A DNA stretch of 64,000 nt from Okeania sp. KiyG1 (lineage in GTDB: Bacteria; Cyanobacteriota; Cyanobacteriia; Cyanobacteriales; Microcoleaceae), in assembly GCF_014132355.1 (NCBI RefSeq), contig NZ_BLZO01000031.1, positions 41,759-105,758 of the forward strand. Direction: 5' to 3'. Position 1 is the stretch's first letter; each line of letters starts with the position of its first letter. This document shows, in pieces, positions 8,844-17,204 of this stretch. A program made the position numbers and the translations under genes. A model generated the notes under the pieces. The model was given only the letters and a program-made list of their open reading frames with translations. It searched no databases and was not told the DNA's origin.

Positions 8844-9728
8844 ATGTCTTGGTCTCGTATTATTAGTGGATTAGTAGCGATCGCTGTTGCTTTGGGAATG
8901 ATTATTTTCGGGGGATGGTGGTTTACAGTAGGCATGGGAGCGATCGTTTACCTGGGCCAACAAGAATATTTTCAACTAGCACGCACCAAAGGTATTGCAC
9001 CAGCAGCTAAGACGACCCTCGCATTAAGTCAAGTTATGTTGGTCGTAGCTGCTCTAGCCCCTGATTTAGTAGATGCTATATTTACATTAGCAGGAACTCT
9101 AATTTGTTTTTATCTACTATTTCAGCCAAAATTAGCTACAATCGCTGACATAGCATCATCAATTTTAGGTCTATTTTATGGTGGATATCTACCGAGTTAT
9201 TGGATTCGGCTCAGAGTTGGACTAGAAGCTCAGTTACAGACACCTCACACAGTTATAGATAAAATTCCACTAGGAAATTACTGGGATATTTCATGGATAG
9301 ACCCTTTGAGTTGGCCTCCGAGTTTAACATTTACTCTACTTGGTTTTTGCTGTATATGGGCTGCTGATATTGGTGCTTATTTTGTGGGAAAATTCTTTGG
9401 CCGAATTAGACTTTCAGAAATAAGCCCCAAAAAAACTGTTGAGGGTGCAGTATTTGGAGTTTTGGGTAGTGTAGGAGTAGCGACAGTAGGTTCTTGGTAC
9501 TTAGGTTGGCCTGGTTTGCCTTGGACAGGTGCTGCTTTGGGTTTAGTAGTAGGTATTGCCAGTCTACTTGGAGATTTGACTGAATCGATGATGAAACGAG
9601 ATGCAGGTGTGAAAGATTCTGGACAACTAATTCCTGGACACGGAGGGATTCTTGACCGCACGGATAGTTATGTTTTTACTGCACCCCTCATATATTATTT
9701 TTTTACTTTACTTTTACAAAAGAACTAG
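8844..9728 (+). CDS. cdsA: Phosphatidate cytidylyltransferase (CdsA)
   Basis: CdsA forms CDP-diacylglycerol from phosphatidic acid and CTP in the inner membrane, the branch point for phosphatidylglycerol. The 294-residue protein has several hydrophobic spans and the C-terminal family signature SLLGDLTESMMKRDAGVKDSG followed by PGHGGILDRTDSYVF, with the metal-binding acidic residues. An IWAADIGAYFVGKFFGR segment also fits. The start ATG is at 8844; two HIP1-like GCGATCG sites lie in the first 100 bp. It appears intact. Confidence 0.92.
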   Translation: MSWSRIISGLVAIAVALGMIIFGGWWFTVGMGAIVYLGQQEYFQLARTKGIAPAAKTTLALSQVMLVVAALAPDLVDAIFTLAGTLICFYLLFQPKLATIADIASSILGLFYGGYLPSYWIRLRVGLEAQLQTPHTVIDKIPLGNYWDISWIDPLSWPPSLTFTLLGFCCIWAADIGAYFVGKFFGRIRLSEISPKKTVEGAVFGVLGSVGVATVGSWYLGWPGLPWTGAALGLVVGIASLLGDLTESMMKRDAGVKDSGQLIPGHGGILDRTDSYVFTAPLIYYFFTLLLQKN

Positions 9729-10000
9729 CGGAACGTTAAAAGTCCGTACTCTTAAGAGCTTATTTGTAAACTTAGCTGAAAGTCCTATACTACATAGCTT
9801 TTCGTAATTTAGGGGTTAGTGGACGATAACTTGCTAAACCTAAGTATAGTCAGGAGTTCAGCTTCTTAATATTTACTTTATAAATCAGCTCTAAGAGAGG
9901 GGATGAAAACGGACACGACGGGATTTATCCCCCACTCTCCACGCAATCTTAACATTACAAATACACAATCAGGAGATAATTCATCATCTATATTAAGGAT
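9729..10000. other. Gap ahead of the second TnpB, presumed element left end
   Basis: There is no gene. Given that tnpB starts at 10016 and cdsA ends at 9728, the left end of the element should lie here, but no boundary could be fixed. Confidence 0.4.
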
Positions 10001-10010
10001 AAGGAGGTGA
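10001..10010 (+). promoter_or_regulatory. Very strong Shine-Dalgarno that selects a TTG start
   Basis: AAGGAGGTGATTT matches the 16S 3' end almost fully and stands 5 bp before the TTG at 10016 (reading MYGCQQ). A sister TnpB at 15419 also starts on TTG (MFGCQQ), which supports this start over the GTG at 10007 inside the Shine-Dalgarno itself. Confidence 0.65.
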
Positions 10011-10015
10011 TTTAT

Positions 10016-11308
10016 TTGTATGGTTGTCAGCAAAATCTAATCAAGCCTAATCAAGACTTAAAATCAATTCTTGAGTTTATTTGTTCCGGGTCTCACAAGC
10101 TCACCAATTGTGGTATTTATTATGCTCGTCAATTATTTTTCAAATCCCAGAAAATAATTGGCAAGTATGACCTAGAAAAAGAGTACAAATCAAATAAACA
10201 TGTGTCAGCTTTGTATTCACAGGCAGCGCAGCAAATATTAAGGTCTGTCGCTGAATCTTTTAAGTCATTTAAAGAGTTAAACAAAAATACAAAAAAGGTA
10301 ATCTGTATTTTCAACCAAGAATTCCTAAATATCGAAAAAAAGATGGTTTAGCAATGGTGACATATCCCAAGCAAGGTTTAAGACTTGTTGGGAATAATAT
10401 CAGAATTCCTCTAGGAACAACTGTAAAACGATGGTTTAAATTAGACAGTTTTTTGATCCTGATGCCATCTAATCTACAGTTTTCAGAGATTAAAGAACTG
10501 CGGATACGACCACGTAATCGATGTTTTTATGTAGAGTTTGTTTATCAAAAAGAGATTGTAACTCAAAACAAGTTAAACTCTAAAAACGTCTTGGGTATAG
10601 ACCCTGGAATTAATAATTGGTTAAGTTGTGTTTCTAACGTTGGTACTAGCTTGATTATTGATGGACGCAAGGTGAAAAGCCTAAATCAGTGGTATAACAA
10701 ACGAGTTTCCATAACTATTAGAAGGTAAGCCCCAGGGTTATTGGGATGAGCAATTAGCCCACATCACAGAAAAGCGTAATCGCCAGATGAGAGACGCAGT
10801 TAATAAAGCTGCAAAAATAGTTATCAATCATTGTCTAAAGCATCAAATTGGTACGGTTGTGTTTGGATGGAATCAAGGACAACGACAAGAGTTAAATTTA
10901 GGTAAACAGACCCAATCATTCGTACAAATTCCCACAGCTAAACTCAAACAACGAGTCAAACAATTGTGTGAAGAGTATGGGATTAAGTTTGTTGAAACAG
11001 AAGAGTCATATACCAGTAGGGGCGAATGGCCATTCGCTCCTACATTTCTAGATGGGGATTTTCTACCTACTTCCTTTGAAAAACCCGTAGGGTGGAAACA
11101 ATCAGGGAAAAGAGTTAAACGTGGGATGTACCAAACTGGTAAAGGTTTATTGGTTAATGCTGACTTAAATGGTGCAGCGAATATACTCCGTAAAGTAGAG
11201 ATACAATTAGGTCTAAGCCTAGTCAAGGTCTGTAGGCAAGTGTTGACCCTTGCTACCAGATTTTATATCTGGGAAACCAAAACTAAAAAAGCTACCAGAT
11301 GTGGCTAA
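10016..11308 (+). pseudogene. tnpB: TnpB of a second element type, two frameshifts
   Basis: The protein can be rebuilt over three frames. The first runs 10016 to about 10295 (YGCQQNLIKPNQ...SFKSFKELNK). The frame then shifts near the A-rich run, so GNLYFQPRIPKYRKKDGLAM leads into MVTYPKQ and runs to about 10705 (VLGIDPGINNWLSCV, RuvC-I). A second shift follows WYNKRVS, and HITEKRNRQMRDAVNKAAKI to DLNGAANILR ends the gene. Comparison with the sister at 15419-17193 places both shifts. Near the C-terminus a 28-bp palindrome (11016-11043) is inserted without breaking the frame. The first RuvC aspartate (DPG) and the last (ADLNGAA) are present; a zinc finger is not obvious. No tnpA is seen. The copy is inactive as it stands. 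Confidence 0.85.
11016..11043. repeat. 28-bp palindromic short repeat inside tnpB
   Basis: Near-perfect palindrome GTAGGGGCGAATGGCC with its complement, one mismatch. It replaces three codons of the sister gene (YTS-QSS-FLD) with nine (YTS-RGEWPFAPT-FLD), keeping the frame. Similar GGGGCGA...TCGCCCC cores occur at 21484-21531 and near 51225-51235. Confidence 0.75.
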
Positions 11309-11309
11309 T

Positions 11310-11366
11310 GGCCATATTGTAGCAACAGTTGAGAATCCCCGCGCTTTTAAGCTGGGGAGAGGTCAA
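11310..11366 (+). other. Right end of the second TnpB element
   Basis: Two hairpins follow the stop: TGGCTAATGGCCA and CCCCGCGCTTTTAAGCTGGGG. The end is GGTCAA at 11361-11366. The third element ends likewise (hairpin, then GTCAA at 17204-17208), and the fourth has GTCAA at its 3' end on the minus strand (26166-26162), so GTCAA is a plausible right cleavage site. Confidence 0.6.
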
Positions 11367-11401
11367 CACTTCTCAATACTTAGAATTTAGTATTGTTGAA
11401 G

Positions 11402-12178
11402 TTATGGGTTGACTGTTAAGCGACCTTGACAACTAAGTTGACCAGAATTTAATGTTAATTCTTTTAGTTCAACATCAGAGCCTAAGTCTATTTTGATTTG
11501 ATTTGAAAAGTCATAACTAGGCTTTTGCAAAATCTGAATCTCTAGGTTGTCTAACAATAATTCAGAGCTACTAGCAAGCTTTAAATCAGTATGCAGAGTT
11601 AAGGAAATCTTTTCATCTGATGTAGACAAAAAATTAGTACAGAAATGTAGTCTACCTGGAAAAAATTCAGCTTTTTGGTCATACAAATTAATTGGTTGTT
11701 CTAGTTGTTCTAAAAAATCTGATGGTAATAATGGAGTTAAAAATTCAACGATCGCCTGAGCTAAGAGGGGAGATTGTAAACTAGCATTAAAGTCAGATTG
11801 TAGTAGTTTAAGGTTACCAAATAAAGGAAAAGATTCTAATATTTTTAATGGTTTACCCTTGATAATTTGACCTATATTAATCCTAATTCCAGTCGCAGAT
11901 AAATCTATTTCAGTTAAATTTAATCCTCGAAAAACCACATTAGAAGCAGCAACAGAAACCTGCGGAATTTTACCTGTAAGAATTTGGCGATCGCCACCTT
12001 CAATCAGAACTTTTAATTGTTCTACTTGTTGTAGTTGAGATTTTAACCAAAATTTCAATGCAGGGGATAAAAATCTACTAACAATCCTACTCTTTCTTGG
12101 AGTTGATATTTCATCTTGACTTTCAACAGTAATATCAGAATCGGAAATTTGATTTACTTCTGGTAAATTTTTATTCAT
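11402..12178 (-). CDS. DUF2993 protein
   Basis: This matches the cyanobacterial DUF2993 family, typically 230-260 residues and related to LmeA-type lipid-associated proteins; the role is unknown. Features are LKFWLKSQLQQVEQLKVLIEGGDRQILTGKIPQVSVAA, then VVFRGLNLTEIDLSATGIRINIGQIIKGKPLKI, all typical. I chose the ATG at 12178 (MNKNLPEV). An upstream ATG at 12250 would add 24 residues but they are not family-like. No signal peptide is visible from either start. It is intact and stands alone, transcribed toward the TnpB remnant. Confidence 0.8.
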   Translation of the reverse strand: MNKNLPEVNQISDSDITVESQDEISTPRKSRIVSRFLSPALKFWLKSQLQQVEQLKVLIEGGDRQILTGKIPQVSVAASNVVFRGLNLTEIDLSATGIRINIGQIIKGKPLKILESFPLFGNLKLLQSDFNASLQSPLLAQAIVEFLTPLLPSDFLEQLEQPINLYDQKAEFFPGRLHFCTNFLSTSDEKISLTLHTDLKLASSSELLLDNLEIQILQKPSYDFSNQIKIDLGSDVELKELTLNSGQLSCQGRLTVNP

Positions 12179-12250
12179 CAAAGGCACAATTAGGTTAGTA
12201 TAGTCAATTTTAGAATTACTTCCAGAGACGGAGAATATATAAAGTAGCAT

Positions 12251-13016
12251 ATTTTATAGCAGAAGTAAGAAAGAAGGACCGGAAGAGAGAAAAATCTGTC
12301 TGAAGTTTCCAGCTTTTTATACAAAATATTACACCAAGCATATTGAATGGAAGTAGAAAGTGCGATTACTCTATAACCGGATTTTATATTAAACAAGTAT
12401 ACAAAGTTAATTACACATTTTTAAGACTAAGTTCCTGACATTGTAAGCATTATATAGAATTAGAGTAAGTAAATATTTTTTTGAAGTGCTTATTTAGACT
12501 CTGAAAGTTTGTAGGTTTTGAAATCTAATTACCATACATCAGAGTTTTTGCTCAGTCCCATTTTCATGATTTTCAAAATCATATTTAACTTTTGCAATTC
12601 TTTTTATAGTTTATTTGCTCACATTAATTATTCACTGTTTATGCATTTTAATGAATACTTTTTTGAGATTTTTTTGTTCTTTTTTATCTATAGAAAACTC
12701 CTGATAACTCAACATTATACATTTAGCTATATTTCTAAGTTGAGGGAATTGGCTTAAGCAACTGTAATTTTTTCTATTGTCAGAAAATATCAACTCTGTC
12801 AAACTTTAACTGGTCTATTTGCTATTCAGTCGCTCCTTCAAATATCTGATTTTATGTTTATATCTCAAATTAAAGTTCTAAAAATTATATATTGCTTTTA
12901 TTCTAAATTCAGAGCAGCAATATAACACTCCCTGTCGGGGTTGTAAAAAATTTCGATGTATTTATTTTTTCTTCTACCTTCGACCCAATATCTACAACCT
13001 ACCTACACCAAAAATT
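12251..13016. other. AT-rich intergenic region, nothing recognised
   Basis: It is very AT-rich, without a convincing coding frame (the frame at 12518-12757 is dominated by F, Y, I and L codons). No hairpin or repeat family was recognised before 13017. Confidence 0.5.
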
Positions 13017-13157
13017 TACCGAAAAATTGTGGTTTAAAGCCTCCCCTTTTAAGGGGATAATAAAGAAAAATTTTCATGATTAGTCAATCCTATCCGCTTT
13101 CAAGGAGAGGTAATTGTTAATTATTCATTATTCATTATTCATTATTCATTATTCATT
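13017..13157. repeat. MITE, TTACC/GGTAA family, with heptamer tail
   Basis: It begins TTACCGAAAAATTG, has TTTAAAGCCTCCCCTTTTAAGG, and ends CAAGGAGAGGTAATT. It is followed by about five TTATTCA/ATTCATT units (13119-13157). Related copies lie at 18871-18966, 19275-19444, 22908-23036, 28443-28540, 33477-33550, 47989-48158, 55223-55422 and elsewhere. Confidence 0.75.
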
Positions 13158-13229
13158 GTTGAAGACTCAAATAGGATTGCTATATATTGACTAATAATCT
13201 GAATCGACAAAAGTAATGAACTGAAAAGT

Positions 13230-13997
13230 ATGGCTGAAAGAGTACAAAAAATATTATCTCAGTGGGGAATAGCCTCTCGACGTCAAGCCGAACAAATGAT
13301 TATAGCTGGACGAGTAAGAGTGAATGGTACAGTTATCCCGTTAGGTGAAAAAGCTAATCCGGAATTGGACAGTATTGAAGTTGATGGTTTGCCCCTCCGA
13401 CCAGAAAACCGTCCTAAATCTATATATTTATTGCTCAATAAACCGATGGGGGTCATTTCCACTTGTTCGGAACCTAGTAGACGTAGTAAAGTTCTAGATA
13501 TTTTAAGTTCAGAACTGAGAAATGGGAAAGGAATTCATCCAGTAGGACGCTTAGATGCAGATTCTACAGGAGCATTACTCCTCACAAATGATGGTCGAGT
13601 CACATATTGTTTGACCCATCCCAAACATTGTCTTCTCAAAACTTATCAAGTATGGGTAGAAGGTCATCCCCAAGAATTGACATTAAAATTGTGGCGTCAG
13701 GGTATTATCTTATCTGGTAAAAAAACTTTACCTGCTCGGGTTAAAGTTCTAGAGGAAAGTAATAATTCTCAAACTCTTTTAGAAGTGGTTATCTCTGAAG
13801 GTAGAAATAGGCAAATTCGTAGAGTTGCAGAAAAATTAGGACATCCTGTTGTGAAACTACACCGTACTGCAATTGGCCAAATACAGTTGCAGATACCTGG
13901 AGAGTCTGTTTTGCCTAGTGGCCATTACCGACCTCTAAAAGATTTTGAAATTAACTTTTTGCACGACCAAATCAATAAAAGTTATCAATTAAGCTAA
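13230..13997 (+). CDS. rRNA pseudouridine synthase, RluB/RsuA family
   Basis: It converts uridine to pseudouridine in rRNA. The 255-residue protein has an N-terminal S4 RNA-binding domain (MAERVQKILSQWGIASRRQ...RVRVNGTVI) and a catalytic domain with HPVGRLDADSTGALLLTNDG, where D109 is the catalytic aspartate. SEGRNRQIRRVAEKLGHPV is the C-terminal family motif. The S4 domain and GRLD fit RluB/RsuA, and the length fits either, so the rRNA target is not assigned. It is intact and follows an MITE. Confidence 0.92.
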   Translation: MAERVQKILSQWGIASRRQAEQMIIAGRVRVNGTVIPLGEKANPELDSIEVDGLPLRPENRPKSIYLLLNKPMGVISTCSEPSRRSKVLDILSSELRNGKGIHPVGRLDADSTGALLLTNDGRVTYCLTHPKHCLLKTYQVWVEGHPQELTLKLWRQGIILSGKKTLPARVKVLEESNNSQTLLEVVISEGRNRQIRRVAEKLGHPVVKLHRTAIGQIQLQIPGESVLPSGHYRPLKDFEINFLHDQINKSYQLS

Positions 13998-14286
13998 AAC
14001 TTAGAGAGTTTTTAGGCTTTGAGTTAAGTGGGTATAATAAGCAAAACATCCACAGAAAATTTTATAATTTTTTCTAGATAAATCTTGCTGATTCGACCGC
14101 AATATATCTAGTATAAAGCTTTGGAAAGAATGGTATTAGTAATAGATTTAGGAGTTATCAAATGAAAATCAGTTATTAAGTTAATTACATAAAATCAAGA
14201 ATATTATTGATATCAATAAATTAATTATCATCCTATCAGTATCACTCTCATGACGACAAAAGTAATAGTTTATATAAATTAAATAA

Positions 14287-15184
14287 ATGGTAAATTTGAC
14301 AGGAATAAAAAATATTAAAAACAGCTTCTTTTTATTATCATTAAAAAAACGTTTTCATCAAGAAAAAGAACTTTCTTTTGAAGAGCAACAAAACCAAACA
14401 TTAATAGATATAGGATATAAATTAAAAAGATTTCGAGAGAAAAATTCTATTTGTTTAGAAAGAGTGGCAATAGTAACAATGATTAGAATTAATTTGCTAG
14501 AGGCTATAGAAGAAGGTAATTTAGAAAAACTACCTGAGCCTGTTTATATCCAAGGTTTAATCAAGCGATATGCAGATGCTATGGGATTAAATGGAGAGCA
14601 ATTAGCAAACTCGTTTCCGACTGAAAAAACTCAAGAAACCAGCAAAAAATCTCTCCTCAATCTATCAATGCCTCAGCTACGACCACATCATCTCTACTTC
14701 TTATATGTATCAATTGTTTTATTGTCAGTTAGTTTGTTGCCCCGTGTAATGAGTAGCTATTATATGCTAGGGAAAAAACTGAAATTAATAATTATAGAAC
14801 AGAAAAAATCAAAGTGATTTAGCTCAGGCATCTTCAGGTAATATTAAAACTGAGGAAAAATCTACAGATAAAATTACAGCAGCAAAGTTAGAAAAACAAA
14901 ATAAAAAACAATCTTTAGTAGTAAGTGTAATTGTCAAAGAAGACTCCTGGGTATCAATAGAAATAGATGGAAAAATAGCATTTGAAGGGACTTTAGTGCA
15001 GGGAACTCAGAAGACTTGGGAAGCCCAAGAACAACTGGTTTTCTTCGCAGGAAATGCTGGAGGAATACTAATACCTATTAATAACGGACAAATGATGCAA
15101 CTGGGAAAAACAGGTGAAGTAAAAGAAGTTGTTTTTACTCCTACTGATACTAAAATTTCCCAGTCTAGCAATACTAAAAATTAA
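14287..15184 (+). pseudogene. rodZ: RodZ-like cell-shape protein, frameshift at an A6 run
   Basis: RodZ proteins bind the MreB cytoskeleton. The first part (14287-14817) holds the HTH_25 domain (FEEQQNQTLIDIGYKLKRFREK...LPEPVYIQGLIKRYADAMGL) and a transmembrane span near residues 135-155. It ends at TGA 14815-14817. The C-terminal RodZ domain (DUF4115; SVIVKEDSWVSIEIDG, IEGTL-like, GNAGGILIPINNGQ) continues in another frame to 15184. The A6 run at 14803-14808 is the point of change: five As would give ...IEQKNQSDLAQASS in one frame. So it is either a frameshift mutation, a sequence error, or programmed slippage. The periplasmic domain is otherwise intact. Confidence 0.8.
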
Positions 15185-15186
15185 AT

Positions 15187-15275
15187 ACGAGAAAAAGACG
15201 GGAGCTTGGTAAGCCCGTTGTTTCAACAGGGGGTGTCCAAGTGACGCGAGCGGATTTCTCCGCCGTCTTAATGCC
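15187..15275. other. GC-rich inverted-repeat segment after rodZ
   Basis: It contains GGGCTT-like and GACGCGAGC...CCGCCGTC inverted motifs in an AT-rich surrounding. It may be a transposon end or a terminator for rodZ. Confidence 0.35.
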
Positions 15276-15741
15276 TATGATAATTTGGGTCATTTCAGTT
15301 ATCAGTTATCAGTTATCAGTACCAAAGAATCTTTTCTCATATCTTTTGGTCGATGTCTTTACAGTTGTAAACCAATAAGCCAACATAAATTTTATCCCAT
15401 TGAGCGGAGTAAATCAAATTGTTTGGATGTCAGCAAGTTTTAATTAAAGCAGACAAAAATACAAGTGCAATTATCGAATATCTCTGTCACGAATCAAACA
15501 GTTTATACAACTTTTGTGTTTATTATGCCCGTCAAATATGGTTTAAGACTCGTAAGATTGTAACTGGATTTGATTTAACAAAAGAAATGAAATCTAATCC
15601 TCACTTTCAAGCTGGATACGCCTCGTCAATGCAGCAAACTTGTTTAAATGTTGGTGAATCTTTTAAATCGTTTAAGCAACTGTTAAAAAATATATTAAAG
15701 GAAAGCTCAATCAAAAGCCTAATGCACCTAAGTATCTTCAA

Positions 15742-16108
15742 CAATTAATAATTAATAATTAATAATTAATAATTAGGGCTTGCTGAAAAAGTCTTTTAGT
15801 AGGGGTAGGAGACAGGAGACAGGAGACAGGAGAAATGGGAATTATAGAGGAGGTAGTAGGAAAAATTGTAAGAGTGATTTTTCTGCCATAATCATCCCAA
15901 AATACTATCTTTTTGAGCTCTTTGCGCTGAAAACAGGCGCACTTTTTGGTCGAAAAAAGTGCTAAAACCTTTATCTGTCAATGCTTTGATATTTAATCAG
16001 CAAGCCCTAATTACCTCTCCTTGAAAAGGAAATTGATTGACTAATAATGAATTTTTTTTCTTGTTTCTCCTTTAAAGGAGAGGCTTTAAACCTTAATTAT
16101 TCGGTAAA
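15742..16108. repeat. Nested MITE pair inside tnpB
   Basis: The outer element is of the TTACC/GGTAA family, with AATTAATA repeats at its start and ...AATTATTCGGTAAA at its end. A second element (15775-16008) has split it within AATAATTACC. The gene resumes with CCAGGAGG at 16109. Confidence 0.7.
15775..16008. repeat. MITE, AGGGCTTGCTGA family
   Basis: The ends AGGGCTTGCTGA and TCAGCAAGCCCT are perfect inverted repeats. The interior holds GACAGGA repeats. It sits inside the outer MITE's AATAATT/AATTACC junction. Relatives are at 24401-24634 and 60540-60813, with the right half in the array at 39371-40266. Confidence 0.78.
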
Positions 16109-16670
16109 CCAGGAGGATTATTCACAGTTACTTATCCTAAAAAATGGTTAAAGTTAATAGATGGTAAAATAAGGTTTCCACTGGGAAATTGAGTTAAAGT
16201 ATGGTTTGGATTAACTGAGTTTTTCCTTTCTTTTCCTGTTAATTTAAAATGGGAGTTAATTAAAGAAATCAGAATAGTACCTAGAAACGGCTATTTTTAT
16301 GCTGAGGCGTGTTTATCAACAAATGCTTGAATGCCCAGAAAATCTGGTTCTTGACTTAACCAAGGTATTAGGGATAGATCACGGATTAAATAATTGGTTA
16401 ACTTGTGTTTCTAATTCTGAAACAAGCTTTATTATTGATGGAAAACATCTGAAATTGGTCAACCAGTGGTATAACAAACAAGTGGCTAGAATGAAAGAAG
16501 GAAAACCTCAAGGATTTTGGTCAAGAACTTTAGCTCATGTTACCGAAAAACGTAATAGACAGGTAAGAGACGCGGTTAATAAAGCAGCAAGAATAGTAAT
16601 TAATCATAGTCTTGTGAACGGTATTGGCACTATTGTTTTTGGCTGGAATCAAGGTCAGAAGAACGAGTCA

Positions 16671-16792
16671 TTTCAGTTATCAGTTATCAGTTATCAATTA
16701 TCAGTACCTCTGCCTGAAGTAAAGTGAATTGAAGTATTGAATTTTATTTTTTTTATCCCCTTGAAAGGGGAGGCTATTGACCTTATTTTTTG
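16671..16792. repeat. MITE with a readable GTCA target duplication
   Basis: GTCA flanks it at 16667-16670 and 16793-16796. Removal restores GAG-TCA-AAT-ATG-GGG (ESNMG), aligned with ELNLG in the sister TnpB. The element begins TTTCAGTTATCAG and ends ...GACCTTATTTTTTG. Confidence 0.82.
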
Positions 16793-17204
16793 GTCAAATA
16801 TGGGGGCTAAGAACAATCAAAAGTTTGTGCAAATTCCTACAGCTAAACTCAAAGAGAGAATTGCTCAATTATGCTCTCGCTACGGCATTAAATTCATAGA
16901 AACAGAAGAATTCTATACAAGTCAATCAAGCTTTTTAGATGATGATGAGCTACCTAAATATGGTGAAAAACCCGACGGGTGGCAGCATAAGCGGAAAAAG
17001 GATTAAGCGTGGTTTGTATCGTAGTGCCGATAATTGGTTAGTTAATGCCGATTGTAACGGTAGTGCAAATATTCTCAGAATAGTATTGGCAATGCTTAAA
17101 TTAGATTTGAGCAGAGTTAATAGAGGCATCTTGACGATGCCCATCAGAGTTAGGCTTTGGACTAACTCTGTGCAAGAATCTCCGTCGCTTTAGCGCGGAG
17201 AGCG

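Larger units (their letters stand above)
15419..17193 (+). pseudogene. tnpB: TnpB related to the copy at 10 kb, disrupted by two MITEs
   Basis: It starts on a TTG as MFGCQQVLIKADKNTSAIIEYL and is broken by a 367-bp nested repeat at 15742-16108 (after KYLQ) and by a MITE at 16671-16792. In the second part, RuvC-I reads VLGIDHGLNNWLTCV. The DAVNKAARIVINHS segment matches its sister. After the second MITE, NNQKFVQIPTAKLKERI continues, then CNGSANILR to 17193. A frame change near 16985 links KPDGWQHK to SGKRIKRGLYRSADNW. A TGA within 16185-16200 also interrupts the middle part. It cannot make a nuclease as it stands. Its right end GTCAA reaches 17208. Confidence 0.85.

Noticed and set aside
12518-12757. 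79-residue open frame
   Set aside because: Composition is typical of AT-rich non-coding DNA (F, Y, I, L), with no ribosome-binding site.
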